Shown here: positions 55,123 through 64,000 of the stretch, in pieces
Numbering within the stretch: position 1 is the first letter of the stretch
Layout: each line of letters opens with the position of its first letter
Origin: Drosophila persimilis
Taxonomy: Eukaryota; Arthropoda; Insecta; Diptera; Drosophilidae
NCBI RefSeq assembly: GCF_003286085.1
Contig: NW_020825321.1
Span: forward strand, 2,976,001-3,040,000
DNA length: 64,000 nt
Reading direction: 5' to 3'
Position numbers and translations under genes: made by a program
Notes under the pieces: generated by a model
Told to the model about the DNA's origin: nothing
Database searches by the model: none
What the model saw: only the letters and a program-made list of their open reading frames with translations

Positions 55123-56243
55123 TTTTATACCCGATACTCAAAATGAGTATTGGGGTATATTAGATTTGCGGTAAAAGTGGATGTGCGTAACGTCCAGAAG
55201 GAATCGTTTCAGACCCCATAGTGTATATATATTCTTGATCAGCATCAATAGCCGAGTCGATTAAGCCCTGTCCGTCTGTCCGTCCGTCCGTCCGTCCGTC
55301 CGTCCGTCCGTCCGTCTGTCCGTCCCTATCAGCGCCTAGTGCTCAAAGACTATAAGAGCTAGAGCAACGATGTTTCGGATCCAGATTTCTGTGATATGTC
55401 ACTGCTACAAAAATATTTCAAAACCTAGCCCGCCCACTTCCGCCCCCACAAAAGACGAAAATCTGTGGCATCCACATTTTTAAAGATACGATAAAACCAA
55501 AAACGTAGAACCGTAGAGGATGACCATATCTTTTAAAGTGTAATATCTCAACCAGATCGTATAATTATTATAGCCAGAATCAAGAAAACAATTTCATTCT
55601 TTCTCGCTCTGTCTCTCTCTAACACACAGGTTGCATGGTCGGTTTTGCCAATTGCAAAATATGAGTTCAAGGATCTCAGAACCTATAAGAGCCAGAGCAA
55701 CCAAATTTGGTATCCACACTCCTGTGATATCGGACCTTGACTGTTTCGTGTCCAAATTTCACCACACCCCCTTCCGACTCCGCAAAGGACGAAAATCTGC
55801 GGCATCCACAAATCTCAGAGACTATTAAGGCTAGAGTAACCAAATTTGGTATCCGCACTTCTGTTAGATCTCACTATAAAACGTATATCTCAGAATTTCG
55901 CCCCACCCCCTTCCGTCCCCACAAAGGACGAAAATTTGTTGCATCCACAATATTGCACATTCGAGAAAACTAAAAACGCAGAATCATAGATAATGACCAT
56001 ATCTATCAGATTGCTAAATCTGGATCAGATCGGATCATTTTGTAGCCAAAAGCAAGAAATCAATTTTCAGTGGCTACGCAGCGCCCGACGTCACGCGCAG
56101 ACTGATTTTCTGTCTCTCTCGCACTCTTTGTCGTGTCGTTTAATATTAGCGGCGTCTGCCGGAGGAGAGCCATACTGACTATGTATCGGGTATAACTGTA
56201 GAGTTGCGGTATCCGCAGCAACGTACAACGTTCCCCCTCGTTT
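55123..56243. mobile_element. DINE-1/mini-me Helentron, near full length
   Basis: Begins TTTTATACCCGATACTCAAA and ends with GAGTTGC...GCAACG and TTCCCCCTCGTTTT. It carries the longest GTCY run in the window (mostly GTCC units, about 55270-55325) next to the GATCAGCATCAATAGCCGAG core. About 1.1 kb. Confidence 0.9.
55270..55325. repeat. GTCC/GTCT microsatellite inside DINE
   Basis: About a dozen GTCY tetranucleotides, eight of them pure GTCC in a row. Corresponding positions in other copies (14504-14541, 15585-15622, 52068-52104, 63941-63967) are shorter and more mixed. Confidence 0.85.
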
Positions 56244-56753
56244 TAGAATATTTTTCACCCAATCCAAAATTTTGTTGTCTTTAAATAGCCACTTTACGAA
56301 ATACTTAATAACATTTTGATAATTGACTGTATCAATTTAATTTTTTCACCAGCTGTTAGCTAAGGTTACATTAACCTTAATACCCCTTAAGCTTAACATA
56401 GATATGAATATGTTCGTATAATATCAATTTGGTTACAAGTTATGAGTAAAAAATAAAGCATTGGACCCAGCCGAACGAACCACTTCTTACTAATTGGCTG
56501 CATATACCGAACAAAGCGCGCAATAGATTTTTTAGAAGCCATCAAAATACTAGACTCATTAGGATACAATAATGTAGTAACAACCGAAGACTAAAATAGG
56601 AACTTTAATGCTGCTTTCTTGCTTTTTTATGGTCTTTAATAGTATAGAAAAATATTTATTCAATATTAGATGGAGGGTGCACATAATCACTCATCCAGGC
56701 AGAATTCTTGGTATAAGTTTAATAAAAAGGATTTGAATGGAAAATTATAACCA
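56244..56753. other. Unassigned AT-rich spacer
   Basis: Non-repetitive AT-rich sequence between two DINEs. No open frame with a recognisable domain was seen. Confidence 0.45.
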
Positions 56754-56862
56754 AAACGAGGGTAACTTTATGAGTTGCTGCTGCGACCGCAACTTTACAT
56801 TTCTACCCGATACATAGTCAGTATGGCTCCTCTTCGCCAGAGGGCGCTAGCATTGAACGATA
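56754..56862. mobile_element. DINE-1, left part of a copy split by a gypsy element
   Basis: AAAACGAGGGTAACTTTATG, hairpin GAGTTGC...GCAACTT, CTACCCGATACATAGTCAGT and CATTGAACGATA. The copy continues at 63608, after the LTR element. Confidence 0.85.
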
Positions 56863-57050
56863 TGTGGCAGCCCGTATCGCAGCCCCTCAGCAACACTGAT
56901 CTTAGAGTCGTTCGCTGGTGTGGCAACACCGGCGACTCTGCGAAGCGGTCTGGCATCTTGATATCTGACTTCGACGCTAAGCACAATTAATGTAGTTTAA
57001 ATAATAATTAATTAATAAGAACTCAAGCGTACATTGGCCAATGCGCCAAA
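56863..57050 (+). repeat. 5' LTR of the CsRn1-like element
   Basis: 188 bp, from TGTGGCAGCCCGTATCGCAG to GGCCAATGCGCCAAA, one base before the primer-binding site. It pairs with 63420-63607. Confidence 0.9.
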
Positions 57051-57051
57051 G

Positions 57052-57067
57052 TGGTGACCCCTACGTT
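57052..57067 (+). other. Primer-binding site, tRNA-Trp type
   Basis: TGGTGACCCCTACGTT matches the complement of the Drosophila tRNA-Trp 3' end (TGGTGACCCCGACGTG) at 14 of 16 bases. tRNA-Trp priming is a published trait of the CsRn1 clade. Confidence 0.75.
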
Positions 57068-57165
57068 AAAAAACAACCGCAAATGCAAGAACAGCACAAT
57101 TTTTTGCGTTCCTCGATCAAAGACAAAACGGCAGAAACGGTGAACAATTTTACGACGCAACAAAC

Positions 57166-57460
57166 ATGGCGAACACGGAGGCCACACTAAATGAGTTAAG
57201 AGAACAACTGCAACAGCTTCAAGTAGCAGCCGCACAGCCAACAGCTCCAAACTCTCAACATATAGCTCAGATCATCATTCCAAAATTCAATAAATCCAAT
57301 CCGCAGCTTTGGTTCGCGCAACTGGAGCGTCTCCTTAACTTGCACAATGTGGTGCGCGACGATCACAAATTTGACCTGGTGTCAATACAACTGGAGGGAG
57401 ACGCCGTTTTCGCCAAATATCGACAAAACGCATCAAGGCAAGGACCGACACACCGATAAC
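57166..57460 (+). pseudogene. Gag start of the CsRn1-like element
   Basis: MANTEATLNELREQLQQLQV, a coiled N terminus, followed by IIIPKFNKSNPQLWFAQLER, the typical start of the capsid domain in this clade. The sequence passes within about 50 bp to RT-side sequence, so the rest of Gag and the protease are absent. Fossil. Confidence 0.75.
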
Positions 57461-57479
57461 TGCACCCTCGACAACACGA

Positions 57480-59480
57480 ACTCATCAGATTCACCTTTAG
57501 TTCGCCACTACATAACAACAACTGGAGCACCCGTAGCAGATCGACCCAGGCGCCTGATGGGGGAGAAACTGTCTGTAGCTAAAGAACAGATACATCAACT
57601 AATCGATAACAAGATCTGTAGATACTCCAAAATTCCATGGGCCAGCCCGTTGCACACGGAAGCGAAAGCCAGTGGTGGATAGCGCGCCTGCGGTGATTAT
57701 CGCAAGCTCAATGCGATTACCGTTCCAGATCGTTAACCGATCCCCACATTCATGATTTCGCTGACCGTCTATAAGGCAAAAACGTTTTCACTACACTAGA
57801 CTTCGAACGATCATACTATCAAATACCGATGGCCCAAGAGGACATCGAAAAGACAGCAGTATGCACACCGTTTGGGCTAATTGAATTTGTAAAAATGCCA
57901 TTTGGACTTAAAAATGCGATACAAACGTTCCAGCGCTTCATGGATCAGATTTTCCAAGCGGTGGAATACGTGTTTTGTCACGTTGATGACATTCTCATAA
58001 TGTCCAACTCAATGGATGAGACCAGACAACACGTGGATAATGTGTTGCAAATCTTAAAATCGCATAATCTTTGCATCAACGAGAAGAAGTGCTGTTTCGC
58101 ACAACCTGAAGTGACATTCCTGAGCTACCTAGTCAACGGCAACGGAGTTAAGCCTCCAGAGGATCGAGTGAAGTCAATTACTGAGTACACTCAGCCACAA
58201 ACGATTTGCGAATTAGGTCGTTTTCTCGGTATAGTTAACTATTACCGCCGCTGCATTCATCATGCATCAGAAATACAGGCGTCACTCAACGACTTGACAC
58301 GTAACATGAAGAACACGCCAAGCTCCATTAAAGCATTTGAAAAATGCAAAAATAGTATAGCTAACGCCGCAACCCTCACGCTCACCCCAGTCTTGATGCA
58401 GAACTAAGTCTCACGTGTGACGCTTCAGATACTGCCATTGGAGCTGTGCTTGAACAAAACACGAAAGGAAATTGGGATCCTCTCGGTTTCTTCTCCAAAA
58501 AACTCAGTGCAACTGAAAGAAGGAACAGCACATATGATAGAGAGCTGTTATCGATTTACGAGGCTATAAAGTACTTCAAGCACATGTTAGAGGCTAGGAT
58601 CTTTGTGATCAAAATTGATCACAAGCCACTGATATATGCCTTCAACCAGAAGACAGAAAAAGCGTCGGAGAGACAACTGCGGCAGCTGGGTTTTATATCC
58701 CAACACTCCACTGCAATCGTGCACGTGAGTGGCACTGAGAACGTAGTTGCCGATGCCCTCTCTAGGACGACGACTCTGGATACTAAAGCTATTGAAACTG
58801 CTCAGGCAACGGACATCGAATTGCCTGACATTTTAAATGGAGACACGTCTTTAAACCTACAACCTACAGTTGACGAGGACATCATCTATTGCGACATGGC
58901 AACGGGAACGGCTCGAACATATATTCCTCAATCTTTGCGATTCCATGTATTTTCTAACGTTCACGGACTGTCTCACCCAAGTGGCAGGTCAACTCTCAAG
59001 CAAATCTCTCGGAAGTACGTTTGGCCGTCAATGCGTAAGAACGTTCTGGAGTGGTCGAGGAATTGCCTTCCGTGCCAACGAGCCAAAATTCATAAGCACA
59101 ACGCTCTGATTCCGGAAAAGATCACCGTCCCCGATGACAGGTTTGATCACATACATCTAGACATTGTTGTGATGCCCTTTGTTGACGGATACAAATATTG
59201 TCAGACAATGATTGACCGTTTTTCCCGCTGGCCGGAGGCTGTGCCTCTGAAGGATATGACTGCAGAGACCATATGTGAAGCAATATGGTCGCGATGGATA
59301 TCACGTTTTGGATGTCCATTGACTATTACAACCGATCAAGGTACTCAATTCGAGTCTGCACTCTTTAAGTCTCTGGCGAATATGCTAGGAAGCGAGCACA
59401 TTCACACGACGCCATACCACCCCCAGTCAAATGGCATGATCGAGCGTTGGCACAGGTCCATGAAAGCCTCCTTGATGTGC
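57480..59480 (+). pseudogene. RT, RNase H and integrase (first part) of the CsRn1-like element
   Basis: RT: VADRPRRLMGEKLSVAKEQI, FVKMPFGLKNAIQTFQRFMD, FCHVDDILIMSNS and FLGIVNYYRRCI. RNase H: ASDTAIGAVLEQN region, STYDRELLSIYEAIKYFKHM and NVVADALSRT. Integrase: GLSHPSGRST...NCLPCQRAK finger, then HLDIVVMPF, TTDQGTQFESALFKSLANML and YHPQSNGMIERWHRSMK. CR1-e interrupts the integrase at about 59480. Broken in a few places. Confidence 0.85.
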
Positions 59481-59486
59481 CAACCG

Positions 59487-60059
59487 GCCACTCCCGCGCC
59501 CGTGTCTGACCAGGACGTCGGCCCGAATGTCATCGAGGAAGCCGTCGCAAGCGCTTGCGTGGTCCTACTTGAAGCCGCTAACGCTGCCGTCCGGAGGGAT
59601 GTTGAGGCTCCCTCAACCTCAACTCCCATAACTAGTGATTTCCCAATTAAAACATTTACGTCCACTGCTCCCGTCTCAACAAATAATTCTGTGACCCCTC
59701 TATCTGTTCTTACTGCGGTTGCTCCTTCAAAACCTATTTTCGTCTCTCGACTCATGGCATCGGCTACGGAGGTCATGGTCCGAAACTTTATATTGTCTAA
59801 ACTCAACATAGATAGTTCTGCGGGTCTCGTAGTTACCAAATTAAACTTCAAGGTTAAGCGAAACATCTCCTCTTTTAAAATTCTCGTCCCTGATAAGCAT
59901 GTTAATAGTTTGCTCGACCCCTCTTTCTCGCCGGTGCATACGATTTGTCACCTCTTTACAAATCGTCCCACCAGCCCGGATCATCGAGTAGGTATTCTTC
60001 CAACTCCATCTGCTCCATCTGCAACTCCGTCTGCTACATCTTCTGTAGCAAAAAACTAG
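59487..60059 (+). pseudogene. CR1-e ORF1, C-terminal part
   Basis: A Val/Ala-rich lead, then SKPIFVSRLMASATEVMVRN and FKVKRNISSFKILVPDKHVN, the RRM-like domain also seen in CR1-a and CR1-d, followed by a Ser/Pro tail and a stop at 60057. The PHD finger is lost to 5' truncation. It is fused in frame to the upstream integrase by chance of insertion. Confidence 0.8.
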
Positions 60060-60065
60060 CTTTCC

Positions 60066-60979
60066 CTAGTACGTTAAAGATTGCGTATCAGAACGTTCGT
60101 GGCTTGGGCAGCAAGCTCAACAAGTTACATACTGATAGTGCAACTTTTGAGGCCGACATTATCGCTTTCTCCGAAACCTGGCTTCATCCCTCAATCTCTG
60201 ATTCTGAAATCCTTATTGACAAATTTAACATTTATATATCGGATCGTCCATCTCGTGGTGGTGGTGTCCTGATTGCTGTCCGTTCTGACATAACATCCCA
60301 ACTTTTTTCTGTCGAAGCTCATAACAATATTGAAATTATAGTAGTTAAGCTTCGACTCTCCTCGATAAATCTATTTATATCGTGCTCTTACATCCCACCG
60401 TCCTCTGAATTTTCAACCTACATGCTTCACGCAGCCCTTTTTCAAACTGTTTCGTCCCAACTTAATGAGTCCAATTTTCTTATCGTCCTCGGAGATTTCA
60501 ATCTTCCAAATATTTCCTGGTCTCCATCCAAAGACTCCAACCAGATGTTCCCAATCAAACAGCACGATTTCGTTGATTCTCTGTCCGACTCATCATTGGG
60601 TCAGATAAACGGCATATGCAATAGCATTGGTAGGATTTTAGACCTTGTCTTTACTACCGACTCTACGAACAATTTAGTACGCCGAGGTTCCCCTCTATCT
60701 TTTCCCAAAGACCTTTACCATCCTACCCTGGAAATAGATGTCCAGCTGCCTTCACCTGGTCCCACCAAATCCTGCATAAAGCCTTCAGCTATATTTTGCT
60801 TCAAGAGGGCTGATTTTACCTCTTTGAATAGCGCACTTTCTCTGATAGATTGGTCATTCCTCGACGACTTTCGCGAGATCGAGCCCGCCACTAACGCTTT
60901 CTATAGCACTGTTTTTTCCATCTTTCCTACCTTTGTTCCATTAGTTTTCCCTCTCAGAAATCTTTCTTGCCCTATTTGA
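60066..60979 (+). pseudogene. CR1-e ORF2, endonuclease domain (well preserved)
   Basis: LKIAYQNVRGLGSKLNKLHT (catalytic Asn), IIAFSETWLHPSISDSE (Glu), SDRPSRGGGVLIAVRSDITS, SYIPPSSEFSTYMLH, LIVLGDFNLPNISWS (GDFN), SIGRILDLVFTTDS and LYHPTLEIDV. It is open for about 300 residues and is the best preserved LINE domain in the window. A stop at 60977 ends it before the RT. Confidence 0.85.
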
Positions 60980-61319
60980 TTCACTCCGCGGCTAGTAAAC
61001 CTAAGGAATATAAAATCTCGTTTATATAAGAGGTTTAAACTGTCTGGCTCGCAGTCAGATTTCTCTAAGTATTCAATTGCAAAATCTATATTTTCAATTT
61101 GTAATACCCTATGCTATAATAGTTATTTGGCAAAATGTAAGCTCAACTTTAAACGAGATCCTAAACAATTCTTTAAGTTTGTTAACTCTAAACGCTATTC
61201 TTGCCCTCTATTCTCGCCTCACCCCACGACTATCCTGCCTCGCACACATATACTATCCCTTTTAATAGTTGAAGTGGTATCCACCCCCCCTTTATTGATT
61301 ATGATGGCCTTCTAACTAA

Positions 61320-62750
61320 TTTAAAATCATGTAAACTTTCTTTCTCCACCGGTCCAGATTTGGTTCCCAATGCCGTGCTTAAACTCTTTGCGCGCCCCTC
61401 TTGAAACTGTTCAACCTCTCTCTCGAGCTTGGTGATTTTCCCACCGTCTGGAAAGAATCCTACATAATTCCTATTCATAAAAAGAGGTCTAAATCAGACG
61501 TCTCAAACTACCATTGTATCTCCAACTTATCTGCCATTCCTAAACTCTTCGAAAAAATTATTACTTCTCAGCTCCAACACTTTTGTAGTTCCCTGTTATC
61601 AGAATCACAGCACGGATTTGTAAAACGTCGCTCCGTTTCGTCTAACCTACTTGAATTTTCCTCCTTCGTAACTGCAAAGCAATGTCAAACTGACGTAGTT
61701 TATACTGATTTTAGTAAAGCTTTCGATTCAGTTAATTACAATCTCCTCATCCACAAACTATCTCTACTAGGATTTCCGACTAAACTTCTTCACTGGACTA
61801 ATGCGTACCTTTGCAATCGTTCTCAGCGCGTCTGCTTCCAATCTTCTCTTTCTAAACCAGTTTTTGTCTCTTCGGGTGTGCCGCAAGTTAGCCATCTCGG
61901 GCCCTTATTATTTAACCTCTTTATCAACGATCTTCCCCAAGTTTTAACGAATTCACGAGTCCTAATGTATGCTGACGATGTCAAGCTATGTTTTTCCTAC
62001 AGCGATCCGGTGTCCCCGTTATTTCTTCAATCAGATCTCGACGCTCTCAACAATTGGTGTACTATTAACGCTCTTCCTCTTAACATTTCCAAATGTAACG
62101 TCATGACCTTCCATCGCAACAAGCCTTACCTTTTTGACTTTACAATTAATAACATTTCCTTGGAACGCCTGTACAAAGTTAATGACTTTTCATTATGTTC
62201 CGAACTTATGTATTAATTCTCATATATCCGCTATTTCGAATAAAGCCAAAGGAGTCCTTGGCTTTATCAAAAGATGGTCGAAGGAATTTTCTGACTCTAT
62301 ACCACTAAACTACTCTACGTTTCTCTTGTACGGCCTATCTTGGAATATGGTTCCTGTATCTGGTCTCCCCATTACCAAAAATATCAAGATATGCTTGAGT
62401 TCGTTCAAAAACAATTCCTTATCTTTGCCCTGCGCGGACTTAATTGGGACCCCTCTCGTCATCTTCCTTCTTATGAGAGTCGGCTGCGCCTCATTAACTT
62501 GCACTCTCCTGAAAGCCGTAGAACTAGTCATGGAATTCTCTTTCTCCACAAACTTCTCCTAGGCGAGGTTGAATCCTTATCCTTATCAGTATTGCTGTCC
62601 CATCCCGCCCGACTAGGCAATAGTTTCCTCTCCGTCTTCCTCTCTGTCATTCAAACTACTCTGACCATGAATCTTTCCGTAGCCTTTGCCACGATTACAA
62701 TAAATTTTTCCATCTTTTTTCCTTTGGTACTTGCGCTTCCAAAGTAAAAT
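61320..62750 (+). pseudogene. CR1-e ORF2, reverse transcriptase and C-terminal domain
   Basis: FNLSLELGDFPTVWKESYII, SQHGFVKRRSVSSNLLEFSS, VVYTDFSKAFDSVNYNLLIH, SSGVPQVSHLGPLLFNLFIN and an intact catalytic MYADDVKLC. It is followed by NISKCNVMTFHRNKPYLFDF and, in two further frames, GSCIWSPHYQKYQDMLEFVQ and RLINLHSPESRRTSHGILFL. Frame changes occur near 62200-62340 and 62600, and there is a break from the endonuclease. Inactive. Confidence 0.85.
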
Positions 62751-62911
62751 CTACTTTAATGAATAATTTAAGGTTACTTCTTTCGGCCTTGCACTGTATT
62801 ACCGTACTTTCCAGTAGCAGGTAATCTTATGTTTTGTACATTCCTATTTTTACACAGTTTAACTGTCCATAGTTGAACTCTAAACATTAAACATTAAACA
62901 TTAAGCTTCTT

Positions 62912-63391
62912 CCAACCGTCATGCTGGGCCTCCGCACGTGCTTCAAGGAGGACATTAAGGCATCAGCAGCAGAGATGCTATATGGGTGTACGTTACGTCT
63001 TCCCAGCGAATACTTTTCCGAAGTGGATGTGCCGTCGGAACCACTCGACTTTGCAGGCCAGTTCAGAAGAAGAATGCAGGTGGTGAAGCCAAATCCAGCT
63101 TCGCATCACAAGCGCAAACTCTTCCTGCTTAAGGTTATTCACAATTGTTCTCATGTCTTTGTCCGGACCGATGCTGTAGAAAAACCCTTGGAGCCGCAGT
63201 ACACAGGACCATACCCGATTGTATCCAAGTCATCAGACCGGGTGTTCACTATCCGCATTAATGGAAAAAAGACAGCTATTTCAATCGACTGGCTCAAGCC
63301 AGCATTTATGGCGAATTCCGAGACTACCTTTTCTGACGATCAGCTATCAAAGGTCCCATTACGGACATATGAGAAGAAAAGACAAAACTGA
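62912..63391 (+). pseudogene. Integrase C-terminal part of the CsRn1-like element
   Basis: Resumes after CR1-e with VMLGLRTCFKEDIKASAAEM and LYGCTLRLPSEYF, then the C-terminal domain with FVRTDAVEKPLEPQYTGPYP and ISIDWLKPAFM, and finishes about 30 bp before the 3' LTR. PQYTGPYPIVSK is the usual GPY/F module of gypsy integrases. Confidence 0.85.
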
Positions 63392-63419
63392 AGATTTGTA
63401 ACTTTTCTAGGGGGAGTAC

Positions 63420-63607
63420 TGTGGCAGCCGGTATCGCAGCCCCTCAGCAACACAGATCTTAGAGTCGTTCGCTGGTGTGGCAACACCGGCGACTCTGCGA
63501 AGCGGTCTGGCATCTTGATATCTGACTTTGACGCTAAGCACAATTAATGTAGTTTAAATAATAATTAATTAATAAGAACTCAAGCGTACATTGGCCAATG
63601 CGCCAAA
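63420..63607 (+). repeat. 3' LTR of the CsRn1-like element
   Basis: 188 bp, starting TGTGGCAGCCGGTATCGCAG just after the purine tract and ending GCGCCAAA. It is followed by GATA, the target duplication. Confidence 0.9.
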
Positions 63608-64000
63608 GATAAAAAGTGCGTGCGAGATAGAAAATCAGTCAGAACGTGTCGTCGGTCGCTGCGTAGCAACTGCAAATTGATTTGTTCCTTTTGGTTATAA
63701 TAAAGATTCGATCTGACCCAGATTCGGTAGATATAGTCATTCTCTATGATTGTGCTTTTTTTAATTTTCTCGTATCTTCAAAATTGTGGACGACACAAAC
63801 TTTCGTCGTTTGTAGGGGCGGAAAGGGGTTTGGCGAAATTTCGAAATACACTTGTTACAGTGACATTTTACATAATGGATAAATGGATAAAAAATGTCGT
63901 TGCTCTAGCTCTTATAGTCTGAGCACTAGGCGCTCATGGGGACGGACAGACGGCCGGACGGACGGACATGACTCTATCGACTCGGCTATTGATGCTGATC
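63608..64000. mobile_element. DINE-1, right part of the split copy (runs off the window)
   Basis: Resumes at GATAAAAAGTGCGTGCGAG, continues through the standard internal blocks to a GGACGGACAGACGG run and the GACTCGGCTATTGATGCTGA core at the window end. Compared with uninterrupted copies, only the LTR element and the duplicated GATA are extra. Confidence 0.85.

Larger units (their letters stand above)
59487..62911 (+). mobile_element. CR1-clade LINE, copy e (inside the integrase)
   Basis: 5'-truncated within ORF1. It has the ORF1 C-terminal part (to 60059), ORF2 endonuclease (60066-60979), RT (about 61320-62216) and C-terminal part (to about 62700). The 3' end is three AAACATT units (62882-62902), a short tandem 3' tail as described for CR1 elements. 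Both edges carry CCAACCG, a possible 7-bp target duplication. The 3' end differs from CR1-a/b/c, so it is another subfamily. Confidence 0.85.
56863..63607 (+). mobile_element. CsRn1-like Ty3/gypsy retroelement
   Basis: Two 188-bp LTRs (56863-57050 and 63420-63607) differ at about three sites (roughly 1.6%), which suggests an age of the order of half to one million years. They are flanked by the 4-bp target duplication GATA. A tRNA-Trp-type primer site (TGGTGACCCC) follows the 5' LTR and a purine tract (TAGGGGGAGTAC) precedes the 3' LTR. Gag start, RT, RNase H and integrase parts are present. A CR1 LINE is inserted in the integrase. The element lacks most of Gag and protease and is broken in several places. 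Confidence 0.85.

Noticed and set aside
1-64000. tRNA, rRNA, CRISPR arrays or bacterial operons
   Set aside because: None was seen. Short direct repeats here are transposon termini or microsatellites, not spacer-separated arrays.

Overview
The window is insect DNA, almost certainly Drosophila, from a repeat-saturated (heterochromatic, Y-linked or giant-intron) region. The signs are about nine pieces of DINE-1/mini-me type Helentron carrying the typical TA-rich core, the GTCY microsatellite and TATACCCGATACTCA sub-terminal repeats; CR1-clade LINEs with a PHD-finger ORF1; LOA-clade LINEs; several Ty3/gypsy-like LTR retroelements; and a Tc1-like transposon. No bacterial gene organisation, rRNA, tRNA or CRISPR was seen.

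The only credible host coding sequence is one 147-bp exon at 37867-38013 (+). It encodes part of an ADAM metalloprotease prodomain (mind-meld-like) and is bounded by a good acceptor and a consensus donor. If the gene is live, the rest of the window is intron: about 38 kb upstream and 26 kb downstream.

Layout. 1-1.6 kb: unassigned sequence with a 56-bp minisatellite. 1.6-10.1 kb: two head-to-tail, nearly identical copies (A, B) of a gypsy-like element on the minus strand; the Gag region of A starts with a RING-H2 finger. 10.1-19.67 kb: an older related element (C), split by a long CR1 (CR1-a, minus), which is itself split by two tandem DINE units. 19.67-24.6 kb: gypsy-like element D (minus) with minisatellite-bearing LTRs. 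25.58-29.17 kb: related element E (plus), 5' LTR to protease. 29.36-32.1 kb: LOA-clade LINE (minus). 32.1-37 kb: mostly unassigned, with DINE, CR1 and LINE-endonuclease scraps. 37-39.8 kb: the exon and ordinary AT-rich intron. 39.8-49.7 kb: a DINE, then a CR1 (c) interrupted by a second LOA LINE, then a rearranged CR1 (d), the last three bracketed by a 120-bp inverted repeat. 50.9-56.2 kb: three DINEs, a coding-fossil fragment and a Tc1-like element. 56.75-64 kb: a three-level nest, with a CR1 (e) inside a CsRn1-like gypsy element that carries a 4-bp GATA target duplication and sits inside a DINE.

All mobile elements look dead or internally damaged. Their nesting gives relative ages: C is older than CR1-a, which is older than the DINE pair; a DINE is older than the CsRn1-like element, which is older than CR1-e. 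Host and family names come from memory of protein and repeat motifs, not from a search.
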